Positions 8,139 to 15,280 of a stretch of DNA of 59,303 nt are shown here, piece after piece. Made by a program: the position numbers and the translations under genes. Each line of letters opens with the position of its first letter. Positions within the stretch are counted from its first letter, which is position 1. The stretch comes from Myxococcales bacterium. GTDB taxonomy: Bacteria; Myxococcota_A; Polyangia; Palsa-1104; SHYY01. Under the pieces are notes generated by a model. It did not search any database, had not been told where the DNA came from, and saw only the letters and a program-made list of their open reading frames with translations. The stretch spans positions 1 through 59,303 of the forward strand of contig SHYY01000013.1 of the NCBI GenBank assembly GCA_009692555.1. The letters run 5' to 3'.

Positions 8139-8801
8139 TCAGTCGTCGTCGGCCGCTTCGGGCCACGGCGGCGGGGTGCCCTTGATCGCGCGCCAGACGA
8201 CGCGGTCGAGGCCCTTGGCGCGATCGGGCTCGGAGAAGTCCATCCGTGCCGACTCCTCGGCGCCGGGTGAGCTGGCGCTGTTCAGGGCGTCCATCGGGAT
8301 CGTGCTCGGGAGGGCCGTGTAGGGGGTGAGATCGGGCAGATCGGTGAAGGCTTCGAGGATCGCCGCCGCCTGCGCGTCGCCGCGGTTCATCGGCGGCACG
8401 CCGAGGAGGATCTCCATGGTGCGAAAGAGGCTGGCGTTGTCGAAGTGGCTGCTCACCGTCGCGTGGTGGCGCGCAAACGGGCTGATCACCAGGCAGGGCG
8501 AGCGGTGCGCCTCGACGTGATCGCCGCCGTCCTGCGGGTCGTCCTCGATCAGGAACGCCACCGTCTTGGGCCAGAAGGTCGATCGGCTGATCGCCTCGAT
8601 CAACCGCCCGGTCGCCACGTCGTTCTCCGCCACCATGACCTGCGGCGTCGGCTTTCCGGCGCCGCTCGGCCCGGCGGGCGCGTTGGCTCCCGGTGGCGCG
8701 GTGACCGTGCAGCGCGCGCCGGCGTCGGGGGCAGGGGGCGGAAGGGAGGGCTCGCTGCCGCCGGCGAAGATCAGCAGGGCGATCGCATGCCGTCGCGACA
8801 T
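8139..8801 (-). CDS. Truncated phosphoesterase-family protein (C-terminal module only)
   Basis: Residues about 50-170 match the C-terminal third of the phosphoesterase family (PF04185-type acid phosphatase/phospholipase C relatives): MVAENDVATGRLIEAIS, FLIEDDPQDGGDHVEAHR (metal-site Asp/His cluster) and SLFRTMEILLGVPPMN. Full-length relatives are several hundred residues longer and carry the N-terminal nucleophile region, which is missing. Instead a short hydrophobic leader and a Pro/Gly-rich linker precede the module. The gene therefore looks like an internal-deletion remnant, or a reshaped small protein with a secreted leader. Catalytic activity is doubtful. Confidence 0.7.
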   Translation of the reverse strand: MSRRHAIALLIFAGGSEPSLPPPAPDAGARCTVTAPPGANAPAGPSGAGKPTPQVMVAENDVATGRLIEAISRSTFWPKTVAFLIEDDPQDGGDHVEAHRSPCLVISPFARHHATVSSHFDNASLFRTMEILLGVPPMNRGDAQAAAILEAFTDLPDLTPYTALPSTIPMDALNSASSPGAEESARMDFSEPDRAKGLDRVVWRAIKGTPPPWPEAADDD

Positions 8802-8809
8802 GCCCGGAT

Positions 8810-8828
8810 TGTAGTCCTTTGGACTACA
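8810..8828. terminator. Perfect 8-bp hairpin at the 3' end of a minus-strand gene
   Basis: TGTAGTCC-TTT-GGACTACA is a perfect inverted repeat with a 3-nt loop. It overlaps the stop codon of the 8824-9654 gene and sits 9 bp before the start of the truncated phosphoesterase gene. It lacks a following T-run, so it is at best a weak or factor-dependent terminator; it could instead modulate read-through. Confidence 0.4.
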
Positions 8829-9654
8829 GATCGTCGCAGGGCGTGCCGAGCGGATCGCCGGTGTAGACCCCCAGCTCGGCGTAGATCAGCGGGAGGTTGT
8901 CCTCGACCGGGACGAGCAGGAGCTTGGTCTTCGCCTTCCCCGCGATCCAGGTCGATTCGTTCTTGCCGAGGATCAGGCGGAGCTGGCCGGTCCTGGTGGC
9001 GAACATGTCGCCCTCGGAGTCGCTGACCACGTTGGTCATCTTCTGCAGCTTGAGGTTGCCCTTCGGCCCGGCGAACAGGCGGAAGCTCTTGTTGCCCTCG
9101 GGCTCGCGCGCGCGGTCGACGTAGTAGTAGCTGCCCTTCTCGTCGCGGGCGAGGGCGTAGGCCTGGTGCTTCCAGCGCACTTTCATGAACCTCGCCGTGG
9201 CAATCAGCGCGCTCGCCTCTGCGTCGGGGAGGGGCGTGAGCGCGGTCTTGCGATCGGGGCATTGTACGTTGTACTTCCCGCCCTGGAAGTCGAAGCTGCG
9301 CTGCCAGCCGGAGGGAGCGCGCGGATCCCAGAAGGTGCGGCTGAAGCTCTCCGTGCCGCTCGAGCCGCCGCCCTGGACGCGCTGCAGCCAGAAAGTCTTG
9401 CCGTCGCCATAGTAGAAGTGATCCCAGGTGGCGCCGAAGGGGACCAGCGCGATGAAGTGCTTCTTCCCGTCGCTGAAGACCTTCAGCTTGTCGCGCACCT
9501 CGGAGATGTCGGACTCCTCCTCGCCGAGGGCCGCAGCGACCGCGGGAGCGGCCACCGGGGCGACCTTGTCGGGCGCGGCGGTGTCGGCGAAGGCCGGCAA
9601 GACCAGGGGAACAGCGATGAGGAGGAGGGCGAGAGCGAGAGGGCACCGTGTCAT
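8824..9654 (-). CDS. Secreted hypothetical protein
   Basis: The predicted 276-residue protein has a signal peptide (LALALLLIAVPLVLPAFA) with cleavage after AFA. An Ala-rich segment follows, then a domain rich in Trp and Tyr (FGATWDHFYYGDGKTFWLQ, WDPRAPSGWQRSFDF) with two Cys residues. No domain is recognised. A perfect TATAAT box (9663-9668, minus strand) ends 8 nt before the ATG and no Shine-Dalgarno is visible, so transcription probably starts almost at the start codon. It is divergent from the acyltransferase gene at 9734, with only 79 bp between them. Confidence 0.85.
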   Translation of the reverse strand: MTRCPLALALLLIAVPLVLPAFADTAAPDKVAPVAAPAVAAALGEEESDISEVRDKLKVFSDGKKHFIALVPFGATWDHFYYGDGKTFWLQRVQGGGSSGTESFSRTFWDPRAPSGWQRSFDFQGGKYNVQCPDRKTALTPLPDAEASALIATARFMKVRWKHQAYALARDEKGSYYYVDRAREPEGNKSFRLFAGPKGNLKLQKMTNVVSDSEGDMFATRTGQLRLILGKNESTWIAGKAKTKLLLVPVEDNLPLIYAELGVYTGDPLGTPCDDL

Positions 9655-9662
9655 GGTGAGCG

Positions 9663-9668
9663 ATTATA
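9663..9668 (-). promoter_or_regulatory. Consensus -10 box (TATAAT) for a probably leaderless gene
   Basis: TATAAT lies 8 nt before the ATG at 9654 on the minus strand. With normal promoter geometry the transcript would begin 0-3 nt before the start codon. No good -35 hexamer is seen at 16-18 bp spacing. Confidence 0.5.
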
Positions 9669-9733
9669 CGCGCGGCCCCCGAAAATCCTTACGCGCGTGA
9701 CGGCACCGGCTGTTTGGGGGATACTGCGCGCCC

Positions 9734-10735
9734 ATGCAGAAAGGGACCCCGAGCACGCCGCCGGTCACCGGTCGATCGCATCGCCATCGGTTCGAGACGC
9801 CGTTCTGGCGGAAGGTCTTCCTGGCGGGGGTGCGCCACATCCCGCAGGCGATCCAGCGCGCGACGATGCCGCTCTGGGCGGGGATCTTCTACGGGCTCGT
9901 GCCGTCGGCGCGGCGCACCGTCGAGGCCAACCTCACCCGCGCGATGGGCGAGGCGTCGCCCGCGATCACCCACCTCCGCTCGTTCCGGCTGTTCGTCAAC
10001 TACGCCCAGTCGATCACCAACATGTACGCGCTCTACGTCGGGCGGCCGTTGCCGGTCGAGCCGGTGTTCGAGGGGCGCGAGAAGCTCCTCGCGGTGCGCG
10101 CGCAGGGGCGCGGCGCGGTGATCCTGACCGGTCACATCGGCTCGTGGGCGCTGGCGCCGTTCCTTCTGGAGCGCACCGGCGTGGGCGCGCCGACGATGGC
10201 GATGGCCGAGGAGCCGAACCAGGAGCTGCAGCAGTTCGAGCAGCAGTTCCGTCGCCACTGGAAGATCATCTACACCACCGGCTCGCCCTTCGCGGCGCTC
10301 GAGCTGGCGACCGTGCTCCGGCGCGGCGAGCTGGTCGGGATGCACCTCGACCGCGTCACCGGGTCGCACGTGTTGCTGCCGTTCTTCGGCAAGGAGGCGG
10401 CCTTCCCGCTCGGGCCGGCGACGCTGGCGCGCGCGACCGGGGCGCCGCTGGTGCCGGTGTTCATGATCCGCGACGGGGCCAAGGGGTTCCGCTCGTTCAC
10501 CGAGGATCCGATCGAGGTGGCGCACACCCGCAACCGCGACGCCGATCTGCGCGATGCGACCGCGCGGGTGGTGGCGGTCTACGAGGCCTACGTGCGGCGC
10601 TACCCGTACCAGTGGTTCAGCTTCCACGACTTCTGGGCGACGCCCGACGGGGTGGACGCCGGGCCGACCGCGACGGCGCATGGCGAGGGGGGCACGCGCC
10701 GAAACGGCCGCGCCACCTCGGTGAATGGCCGGTAG
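9734..10735 (+). CDS. LpxL/HtrB-like lysophospholipid acyltransferase
   Basis: The predicted 333-residue protein has the LpxL/HtrB fold landmarks: an N-terminal helix, the GAVILTGHIGSWALAP block around His134, GMHLDRVTGSH around residue 200, and a C-terminal YPYQWFSFHDFW. Canonical members have H-X4-D/E; here the position five after the His is Ala139. The catalytic dyad is therefore altered, which makes activity uncertain. Members acylate lipid A or attach polyene/lipid chains to glycolipids. The stop overlaps the next ketosynthase gene by 11 bp, so the pair is co-expressed, which is reminiscent of aryl-polyene-type clusters. Confidence 0.85.
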   Translation: MQKGTPSTPPVTGRSHRHRFETPFWRKVFLAGVRHIPQAIQRATMPLWAGIFYGLVPSARRTVEANLTRAMGEASPAITHLRSFRLFVNYAQSITNMYALYVGRPLPVEPVFEGREKLLAVRAQGRGAVILTGHIGSWALAPFLLERTGVGAPTMAMAEEPNQELQQFEQQFRRHWKIIYTTGSPFAALELATVLRRGELVGMHLDRVTGSHVLLPFFGKEAAFPLGPATLARATGAPLVPVFMIRDGAKGFRSFTEDPIEVAHTRNRDADLRDATARVVAVYEAYVRRYPYQWFSFHDFWATPDGVDAGPTATAHGEGGTRRNGRATSVNGR

Positions 10736-11927
10736 CGGCCCGAGGGCGGTGATCACCGGCCTGGGCGCGGTCTCGGGCTTCGGGCCGGGAGCGGAGGCGC
10801 TCTGGCGCGGGCTCGCCTCCGGGCGCAGCGCGATCCGCCCCGCACCGTCGCTGGCGGCGGCCGGGATCGCGGAGGTCGCGTCGTACCTTCCGGGCGAAGA
10901 TCCACTGGCTCCGGGCGAGCGCGCGATCCCGATGGCGCTCGCCGCGGCGGCGGAGGCGGTGGCCGATGCGGGCGGCGTCTCCTCGGGGGCGCGGCTGGCG
11001 GTGGCGCTCGGCACCACGCTCGGCGGGATCGGGGCGTTCCTCGACGTGGTGAGGGGAGAGAGCCCCTCCGCCCGGGGCTGGGGCTGGAATGGGCCGGCGG
11101 AGGCGATCGCGCGCGCGCACGGAGCGGGGGGGCCGGTGGCGGTGACCTCCGTGGCCTGCGTCTCGGGCAACGCCGCGCTCGGCATGGCGCTCGATCTGGT
11201 GCGTTCGGGGCGGGCGACGCAGGTGATCGCCGGCGGGGTCGATGCGCTGTCCCACTTCGTGACCGCCGGATTCGCCTCGCTGAAGGCGCTCGACCCCGCG
11301 CCCTGCCGGCCCTTCGATCGCGACCGGCGCGGCCTGAATCTCGGCGAGGGGGCCTGCTTCCTGGTGGTCGAGGAGGAGGAGCACGCCCGCGCGCGGGGGG
11401 CGAGGATCCGCGGCTTCCTCGCTGGCTACGGCGCCGCCAGCGACGCCAATCACATGACCGGACCCGATCGCACGGGACGGGGCGCGGCGCGGGCAATGAA
11501 CGCCGCGCTGGTAGACGCAGGGGTCGAGGCAGGAGCGATCGATTTCGTCAGCGCGCACGGGACCGCCACGCTGTTCAATGACCTGATGGAGGCGAAGGCG
11601 CTCCACGCGGTGCTGGGTGCAGCCGCACCACGAATTCCGGTGAATTCGATCAAGAGCGCGATCGGTCACACCCTTGGCGCGGCGGGGGCCTTCGAGGCAT
11701 TATTATGCGTCCGCACCATGGAAGAGGGGTTGATCGCGCCCACCGTCGGGCACCTCGAGCGGGACCCGGAGATCGATCTCGATATCGTGGCCGGCGCGGC
11801 GCGCGAGGCGCAGGTGCGGGTGGCCCTCTCGACCTCCTCGGGATTCGGAGGCCTCAATGCGGCGCTGGTGATCCGGGCGGCGGAGCCTGGGGACTACTTC
11901 ACCGTCGGGACGAATCCGCTGAACTAG
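10725..11927 (+). CDS. Beta-ketoacyl-ACP synthase (FabF/KAS II-like)
   Basis: This 400-residue condensing enzyme carries a complete Cys-His-His triad: Cys145 (TSVACVSGN), His278 (SAHGTAT) and His315 (SAIGHTLGAAG). Length is normal for the family. It extends acyl-ACP by decarboxylative Claisen condensation. The ATG overlaps the acyltransferase stop by 11 bp. The C-terminal tail after SGFGGLNAALVIRAA (PGDYFTVGTNPLN) is unusual, because its DNA is one copy of a 67-bp repeat. The other copy encodes the end of the hydrolase gene on the opposite strand at 15214-15280. A specialised-lipid or polyene role is inferred from the acyltransferase neighbour and the Cys-less ketosynthase at 17499. Confidence 0.92.
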   Translation: MAGSGPRAVITGLGAVSGFGPGAEALWRGLASGRSAIRPAPSLAAAGIAEVASYLPGEDPLAPGERAIPMALAAAAEAVADAGGVSSGARLAVALGTTLGGIGAFLDVVRGESPSARGWGWNGPAEAIARAHGAGGPVAVTSVACVSGNAALGMALDLVRSGRATQVIAGGVDALSHFVTAGFASLKALDPAPCRPFDRDRRGLNLGEGACFLVVEEEEHARARGARIRGFLAGYGAASDANHMTGPDRTGRGAARAMNAALVDAGVEAGAIDFVSAHGTATLFNDLMEAKALHAVLGAAAPRIPVNSIKSAIGHTLGAAGAFEALLCVRTMEEGLIAPTVGHLERDPEIDLDIVAGAAREAQVRVALSTSSGFGGLNAALVIRAAEPGDYFTVGTNPLN

Positions 11928-11930
11928 TCG
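11864..11930 (+). repeat. 67-bp direct repeat, left copy
   Basis: This segment matches 15214-15280 at 60 of 67 positions, including 32 consecutive identical bases (11892-11923). It spans the last codons and stop of the ketosynthase. The same DNA read on the minus strand equals the end of the hydrolase coding sequence. The two copies bracket the FG-GAP cassette like a target duplication. Confidence 0.9.
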
Positions 11931-12019
11931 TTGCGGCGGCTACAGATCAACCTGTCCACGCGATCGGAGCAGGCTCAGAGAGGGGACCGCGCTGGTCGAG
12001 GTGAAAGCGCGCTTCGGGA

Positions 12020-12285
12020 TCAGTGACACGAACAGAGTCGGGTGTTCGCTTCCTTGAAACGCAGGGCCGGATCGAAGTTCGTGCAGCCGATCGCCACCCC
12101 GACCGGGCCCTTTCCCGTCGGGAAGGTCGCGGCGCCGCCGAACTTCCCGTTGCCCTGGTTGAGGAGGACCGTACGACCAGGTGGTCGATCCCCGCGACCG
12201 GACCGGTCGCGTCGACACGCAGGGCGATCACGCCGCGTCCGCTGCGGCCGGCGACGAGGAGGAGCGCGAGCGCGCCGACCTTCAG
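12020..12285 (-). pseudogene. Decayed partial copy of the FG-GAP lipoprotein gene
   Basis: Read on the minus strand, this region encodes a near-copy of the N-terminus of the adjacent 12282-15110 gene: LLLVAGRSGRGVIALRV versus LLLVAGCSGRGVIALRV, then GIDHLVV versus GVDHLVV. The lipobox Cys is Arg here. After that the frame shifts and the sequence jumps directly to FG-GAP-repeat-like residues (VLLNQGNGKFGGAATFPTG) and then a stop after LCSCH. The pattern is a tandem duplicate that lost its middle and suffered a frameshift. It starts immediately after the stop of the intact gene. The remaining 11931-12019 has no gene. Confidence 0.75.
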
Positions 12286-15110
12286 AAGACGCACAGCGGG
12301 CCGCGGTTCAGCATCACCGAGCAGGACGGATTGACGTTGCCGTTGTTGAAGTTGAGCGCCGCGACGTCGATTTTTCCGTCGCCGTTCCAGTCGCCCAGGG
12401 TGAGCTGCAGCTGACCGTTGTTGCCGGCGTTGTGGCCGGAGAAGTAGGGGGCAGGCGGGAGCAACGTGCCGTTGCCGGCGCCGAGGAACAGCGCGAGGAT
12501 CCCGTCGAGGCCGTAGGTCACGATATCGGGTTTGCCGTCGAGGTTGAAGTCGTCGACGCGGGCGCTGGTGAGGCCGGGCCCGAGCGAAAAGTCGGTGAAC
12601 GGCCCGTAGCCAACGCCCTGATTGAGATAGAGCCGCATCACGCCCGCGCCCCCGAGGAGCACGATCAGATCCGGCTTGCCGTCGCCGTTGACATCGGGTC
12701 CGAAGGACATGCCCGAGGGAGGGAAGGGCAGATTGACGGGCACGACTCCGCCGAACAGGTCCGTGCCGTTGCCGGTGTGGAGGAGGATCTGGTCGTTGTT
12801 GGCCGCCGTGACGGCCACGGCGAAGTCGACGAACGCGTCCCCGTTGTAGTTCGCGAACGCCGCGGCGACCGGGACCCCACCAGGTGGAGAGTAGTTCGCG
12901 GACGAGTTGAAGGTGCCATCGCCCTTGCCGAGAAAGATTCCGAACTTGCCCGCGCTCCCGCTGTACACGACGGCGTCGAGCTTGAGGTCGCCGTTCAGGA
13001 GACCGAGCGCCACCCCTTCGGTGCCGGGCAGCACGACGGTCGTCACCGGGGCGTTGAGCCCGGAGCCGTCCATCTTGCTCAGGACCGCGGTGAGCGCGCC
13101 GGACCCCGCGCCGCTCGTCGCCAGCAGGTCCGGCGTCCCGTCGCTGTTCAGGTCCGCGATCACCAGCCCACGCGCCTGCGCGCCCAGCTTCAGCGTCTGC
13201 TGCGGGCTGAACGCGCCGCCGCCGTTGCCGAGCCTGCGCGCGAGCGTGCCGTCCTCGTGGAGCGTGACGAGGTCGAGCTTCCCGTCCTTGTTGATGTCGC
13301 CGCTCGCGATCGAGGTCGGGTTCGCGGGGACGGTCTGGCGGACCGGCCCACGGAAGGCCCCTTTTCCTTCGCTGAGCAGGACCGAGGCGTTGTCGCCGAG
13401 GGAGTTGGCGGTCGCGAGGTCGAGTCTGCCGTCGCCGTTGACGTCGCCCACGGCCATCCCGGTCGGGCCATGCCCGGCGAAGACCACGAACGGCAGCTTG
13501 AGGCCACCGTTTCCGCTGTTGATCGAGACGGTGACGAGATCGTTCTGTTGATCGGTCGAGGCGATGTCGGGCGCGCCATCGCCGTCCAGATCGGCGACCA
13601 CCAGACCCTGGCAAGCCTGACCGGGGCTGAAGCCCACGCCCGCCTGGAAGGTGCCATCGCCCTTGCTGATGTGCGTGCTCCCCTTGCTGCCGCCCACGAC
13701 GATGAGGTCGGCCTTGGCGTCCTGGTCGAGATCGGCCAGCGCGAGGCCAGCGACGGCGAACGCGAGCCCGGTGCCGTCCCCTGGCTTGAAGGTGCCGCCC
13801 CCCTGGTTGACGAGCACGTTCACCAGCATCCCGTTGGACATGCCGAGGGCGAGGTCGGGCTTGCCATCGCCCGTGACATCGCCGATCGCGATCGTGGTAG
13901 CGGACATGGCGAGCGCGTTCTTGACCGGCGCCTTGAAGCCCAGCCCCTGCCCCTGATTCAGGAGGATGTACACGTTCTGCTGGCTGGTCGCCGCCGCGAT
14001 GTCGGGTTTGGTGTCCCCGTCCAGGTCTCCGACCGCGATCGCGAAGACCCCCTCGTTGCCGACCGGGAACGTCATCAGCGGATTGAAGGTCCCGTCGCCC
14101 TTGCCGGTCAGCACGCCGACCGCGGCCGGAGCGGCGGTGTTGGCGACGATGAGGTCGGGGATGCCATCGTTGCTGACGTCGGCGATCTTCAGGTCGGTCG
14201 GGTTCTTTCCGATCGCCAGCGTGAGCGGCATCGTCGGGGCGCCCTGCGACGGCGTGAGGAAGACGGAGAGGGTGCCGTCCATGCTGTTCATGACGACCAG
14301 GTCGCCGCGCTGATCCTTGTTCAGGTGGCCGATCGCGACGGCCATGGGGAGCACGCCCGCGTGCGGCGTCGGGTAGCCCGGCATGCCGAGCAGGGTCGTG
14401 TTGGGGGCGCAGTCCGGGGCCATCCCGAGATCGCTTTTTGCGAGATCGGGCGGCTTCGCCAGGTCGGGCGTCGCGATGACAGGGAGGTCGGCCGTCGCGA
14501 GATCGGGCTTCGCCAGGTCGAGCTGCGCACCGTCGCTGAGGCCGAGATCGTTGGACGCGAGGTCGGGCGGCCCCTGGTCGGGAACGCCGAGGTCGACCAC
14601 GGGGAGATCGGGCGTGGCGAGATCGCTCGTGGCGAGATCGACCCCCGCGAGATCGGCGGCGGCGAGATCGGTCGCGGCGAGATCGGTAGACGGCAGATCG
14701 GGGGCCGCACCGTCGAGCGGCTGATCGATCGCGCCGTCCACGGGCGCTGCGGGCGAGAGGTCGACCTGGAAGCTGCGCGACTCCCCGGGCGCGATCTCGC
14801 CGCCTGTGTTCCCGGTCGCGAGGAGTCGGCCATCGGCTGCCCGGGCCTCGACGGTGATCGCCACCGCGCCCCTGCGGTCGGCCCCGAAGACCAGGTTGAG
14901 CGTCTGGGCCGGCGGGATCGCCACGGGCCGCCCGACGAGAGGGAACTCGGCGATCGCGCGCTGCCCGGCATGCTCGACACGCACGACCAGGTGATCCACT
15001 CCAGCGACAGCGGCGCCCGCCTCGACCCGCAGCGCGATCACGCCGCGTCCCGAGCAGCCTGCGACGAGCAGGAGAAGCGCGGCCGGCAGCCCTCGCGCGA
15101 GCCGCTTCAA
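12282..15110 (-). CDS. FG-GAP/VCBS-repeat lipoprotein with Asp-Leu-Ala linker
   Basis: The TTG at 15110 is preferred because it opens directly into a lipoprotein signal (LPAALLLLVAGC); an upstream GTG at 15179 would add 23 mostly basic residues. A perfect hairpin (15128-15142, GAGCCC/GGGCTC) lies between the two. After a small beta-sandwich domain comes a linker of many short DL-A/P repeats (TDLAATDLAAADLAG). About 600 residues of FG-GAP repeats follow (GDVNGDGRLDLATAN, GDINKDGKLDLVTL), probably one or two seven-bladed propellers with Ca2+-binding loops. It is probably exported to the outer membrane or cell surface. A decayed partial copy follows downstream, and 67-bp repeats flank the cassette. 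Confidence 0.88.
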   Translation of the reverse strand: MKRLARGLPAALLLLVAGCSGRGVIALRVEAGAAVAGVDHLVVRVEHAGQRAIAEFPLVGRPVAIPPAQTLNLVFGADRRGAVAITVEARAADGRLLATGNTGGEIAPGESRSFQVDLSPAAPVDGAIDQPLDGAAPDLPSTDLAATDLAAADLAGVDLATSDLATPDLPVVDLGVPDQGPPDLASNDLGLSDGAQLDLAKPDLATADLPVIATPDLAKPPDLAKSDLGMAPDCAPNTTLLGMPGYPTPHAGVLPMAVAIGHLNKDQRGDLVVMNSMDGTLSVFLTPSQGAPTMPLTLAIGKNPTDLKIADVSNDGIPDLIVANTAAPAAVGVLTGKGDGTFNPLMTFPVGNEGVFAIAVGDLDGDTKPDIAAATSQQNVYILLNQGQGLGFKAPVKNALAMSATTIAIGDVTGDGKPDLALGMSNGMLVNVLVNQGGGTFKPGDGTGLAFAVAGLALADLDQDAKADLIVVGGSKGSTHISKGDGTFQAGVGFSPGQACQGLVVADLDGDGAPDIASTDQQNDLVTVSINSGNGGLKLPFVVFAGHGPTGMAVGDVNGDGRLDLATANSLGDNASVLLSEGKGAFRGPVRQTVPANPTSIASGDINKDGKLDLVTLHEDGTLARRLGNGGGAFSPQQTLKLGAQARGLVIADLNSDGTPDLLATSGAGSGALTAVLSKMDGSGLNAPVTTVVLPGTEGVALGLLNGDLKLDAVVYSGSAGKFGIFLGKGDGTFNSSANYSPPGGVPVAAAFANYNGDAFVDFAVAVTAANNDQILLHTGNGTDLFGGVVPVNLPFPPSGMSFGPDVNGDGKPDLIVLLGGAGVMRLYLNQGVGYGPFTDFSLGPGLTSARVDDFNLDGKPDIVTYGLDGILALFLGAGNGTLLPPAPYFSGHNAGNNGQLQLTLGDWNGDGKIDVAALNFNNGNVNPSCSVMLNRGPLCVF

Positions 15111-15127
15111 CGGAAGCTCAGAACGGC

Positions 15128-15142
15128 GAGCCCGGCGGGCTC
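15128..15142. promoter_or_regulatory. Perfect GAGCCC-GGC-GGGCTC inverted repeat in the 5' region of the FG-GAP gene
   Basis: Two 6-bp arms with a 3-nt spacer lie 18 bp upstream of the preferred TTG start on the minus strand. It may be an operator or a leader hairpin. If translation began at GTG 15179 the hairpin would be inside the coding region, so its presence mildly favours the TTG start. Confidence 0.3.
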
Positions 15143-15213
15143 GTAGGACGCACAAGTTGCATCGGCGATCATGGCGCACGGTAACACGGCGGGCGGTCGG
15201 CGGGGGAGGATGG

Positions 15214-15280
15214 GCTGGTGATCCGGGCAGCGAACCCCGGCGACTACTTCACCGTCGGGACGAATCCGCTGAAATAGTCC
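15214..15280 (+). repeat. 67-bp direct repeat, right copy
   Basis: This copy matches 11864-11930 at 60 of 67 positions. Read on the plus strand it still encodes a ketosynthase-like tail (LVIRAANPGDYFTVGTNPLK then stop) with no ketosynthase upstream. Read on the minus strand it is the genuine C-terminus of the hydrolase (DYFSGFVPTVK). Confidence 0.9.

Noticed and set aside
12042..15146. A 1034-codon plus-strand open frame antisense to the FG-GAP gene
   Set aside because: Repetitive composition mirrors the FG-GAP repeats; no promoter, ribosome-binding site or domain.
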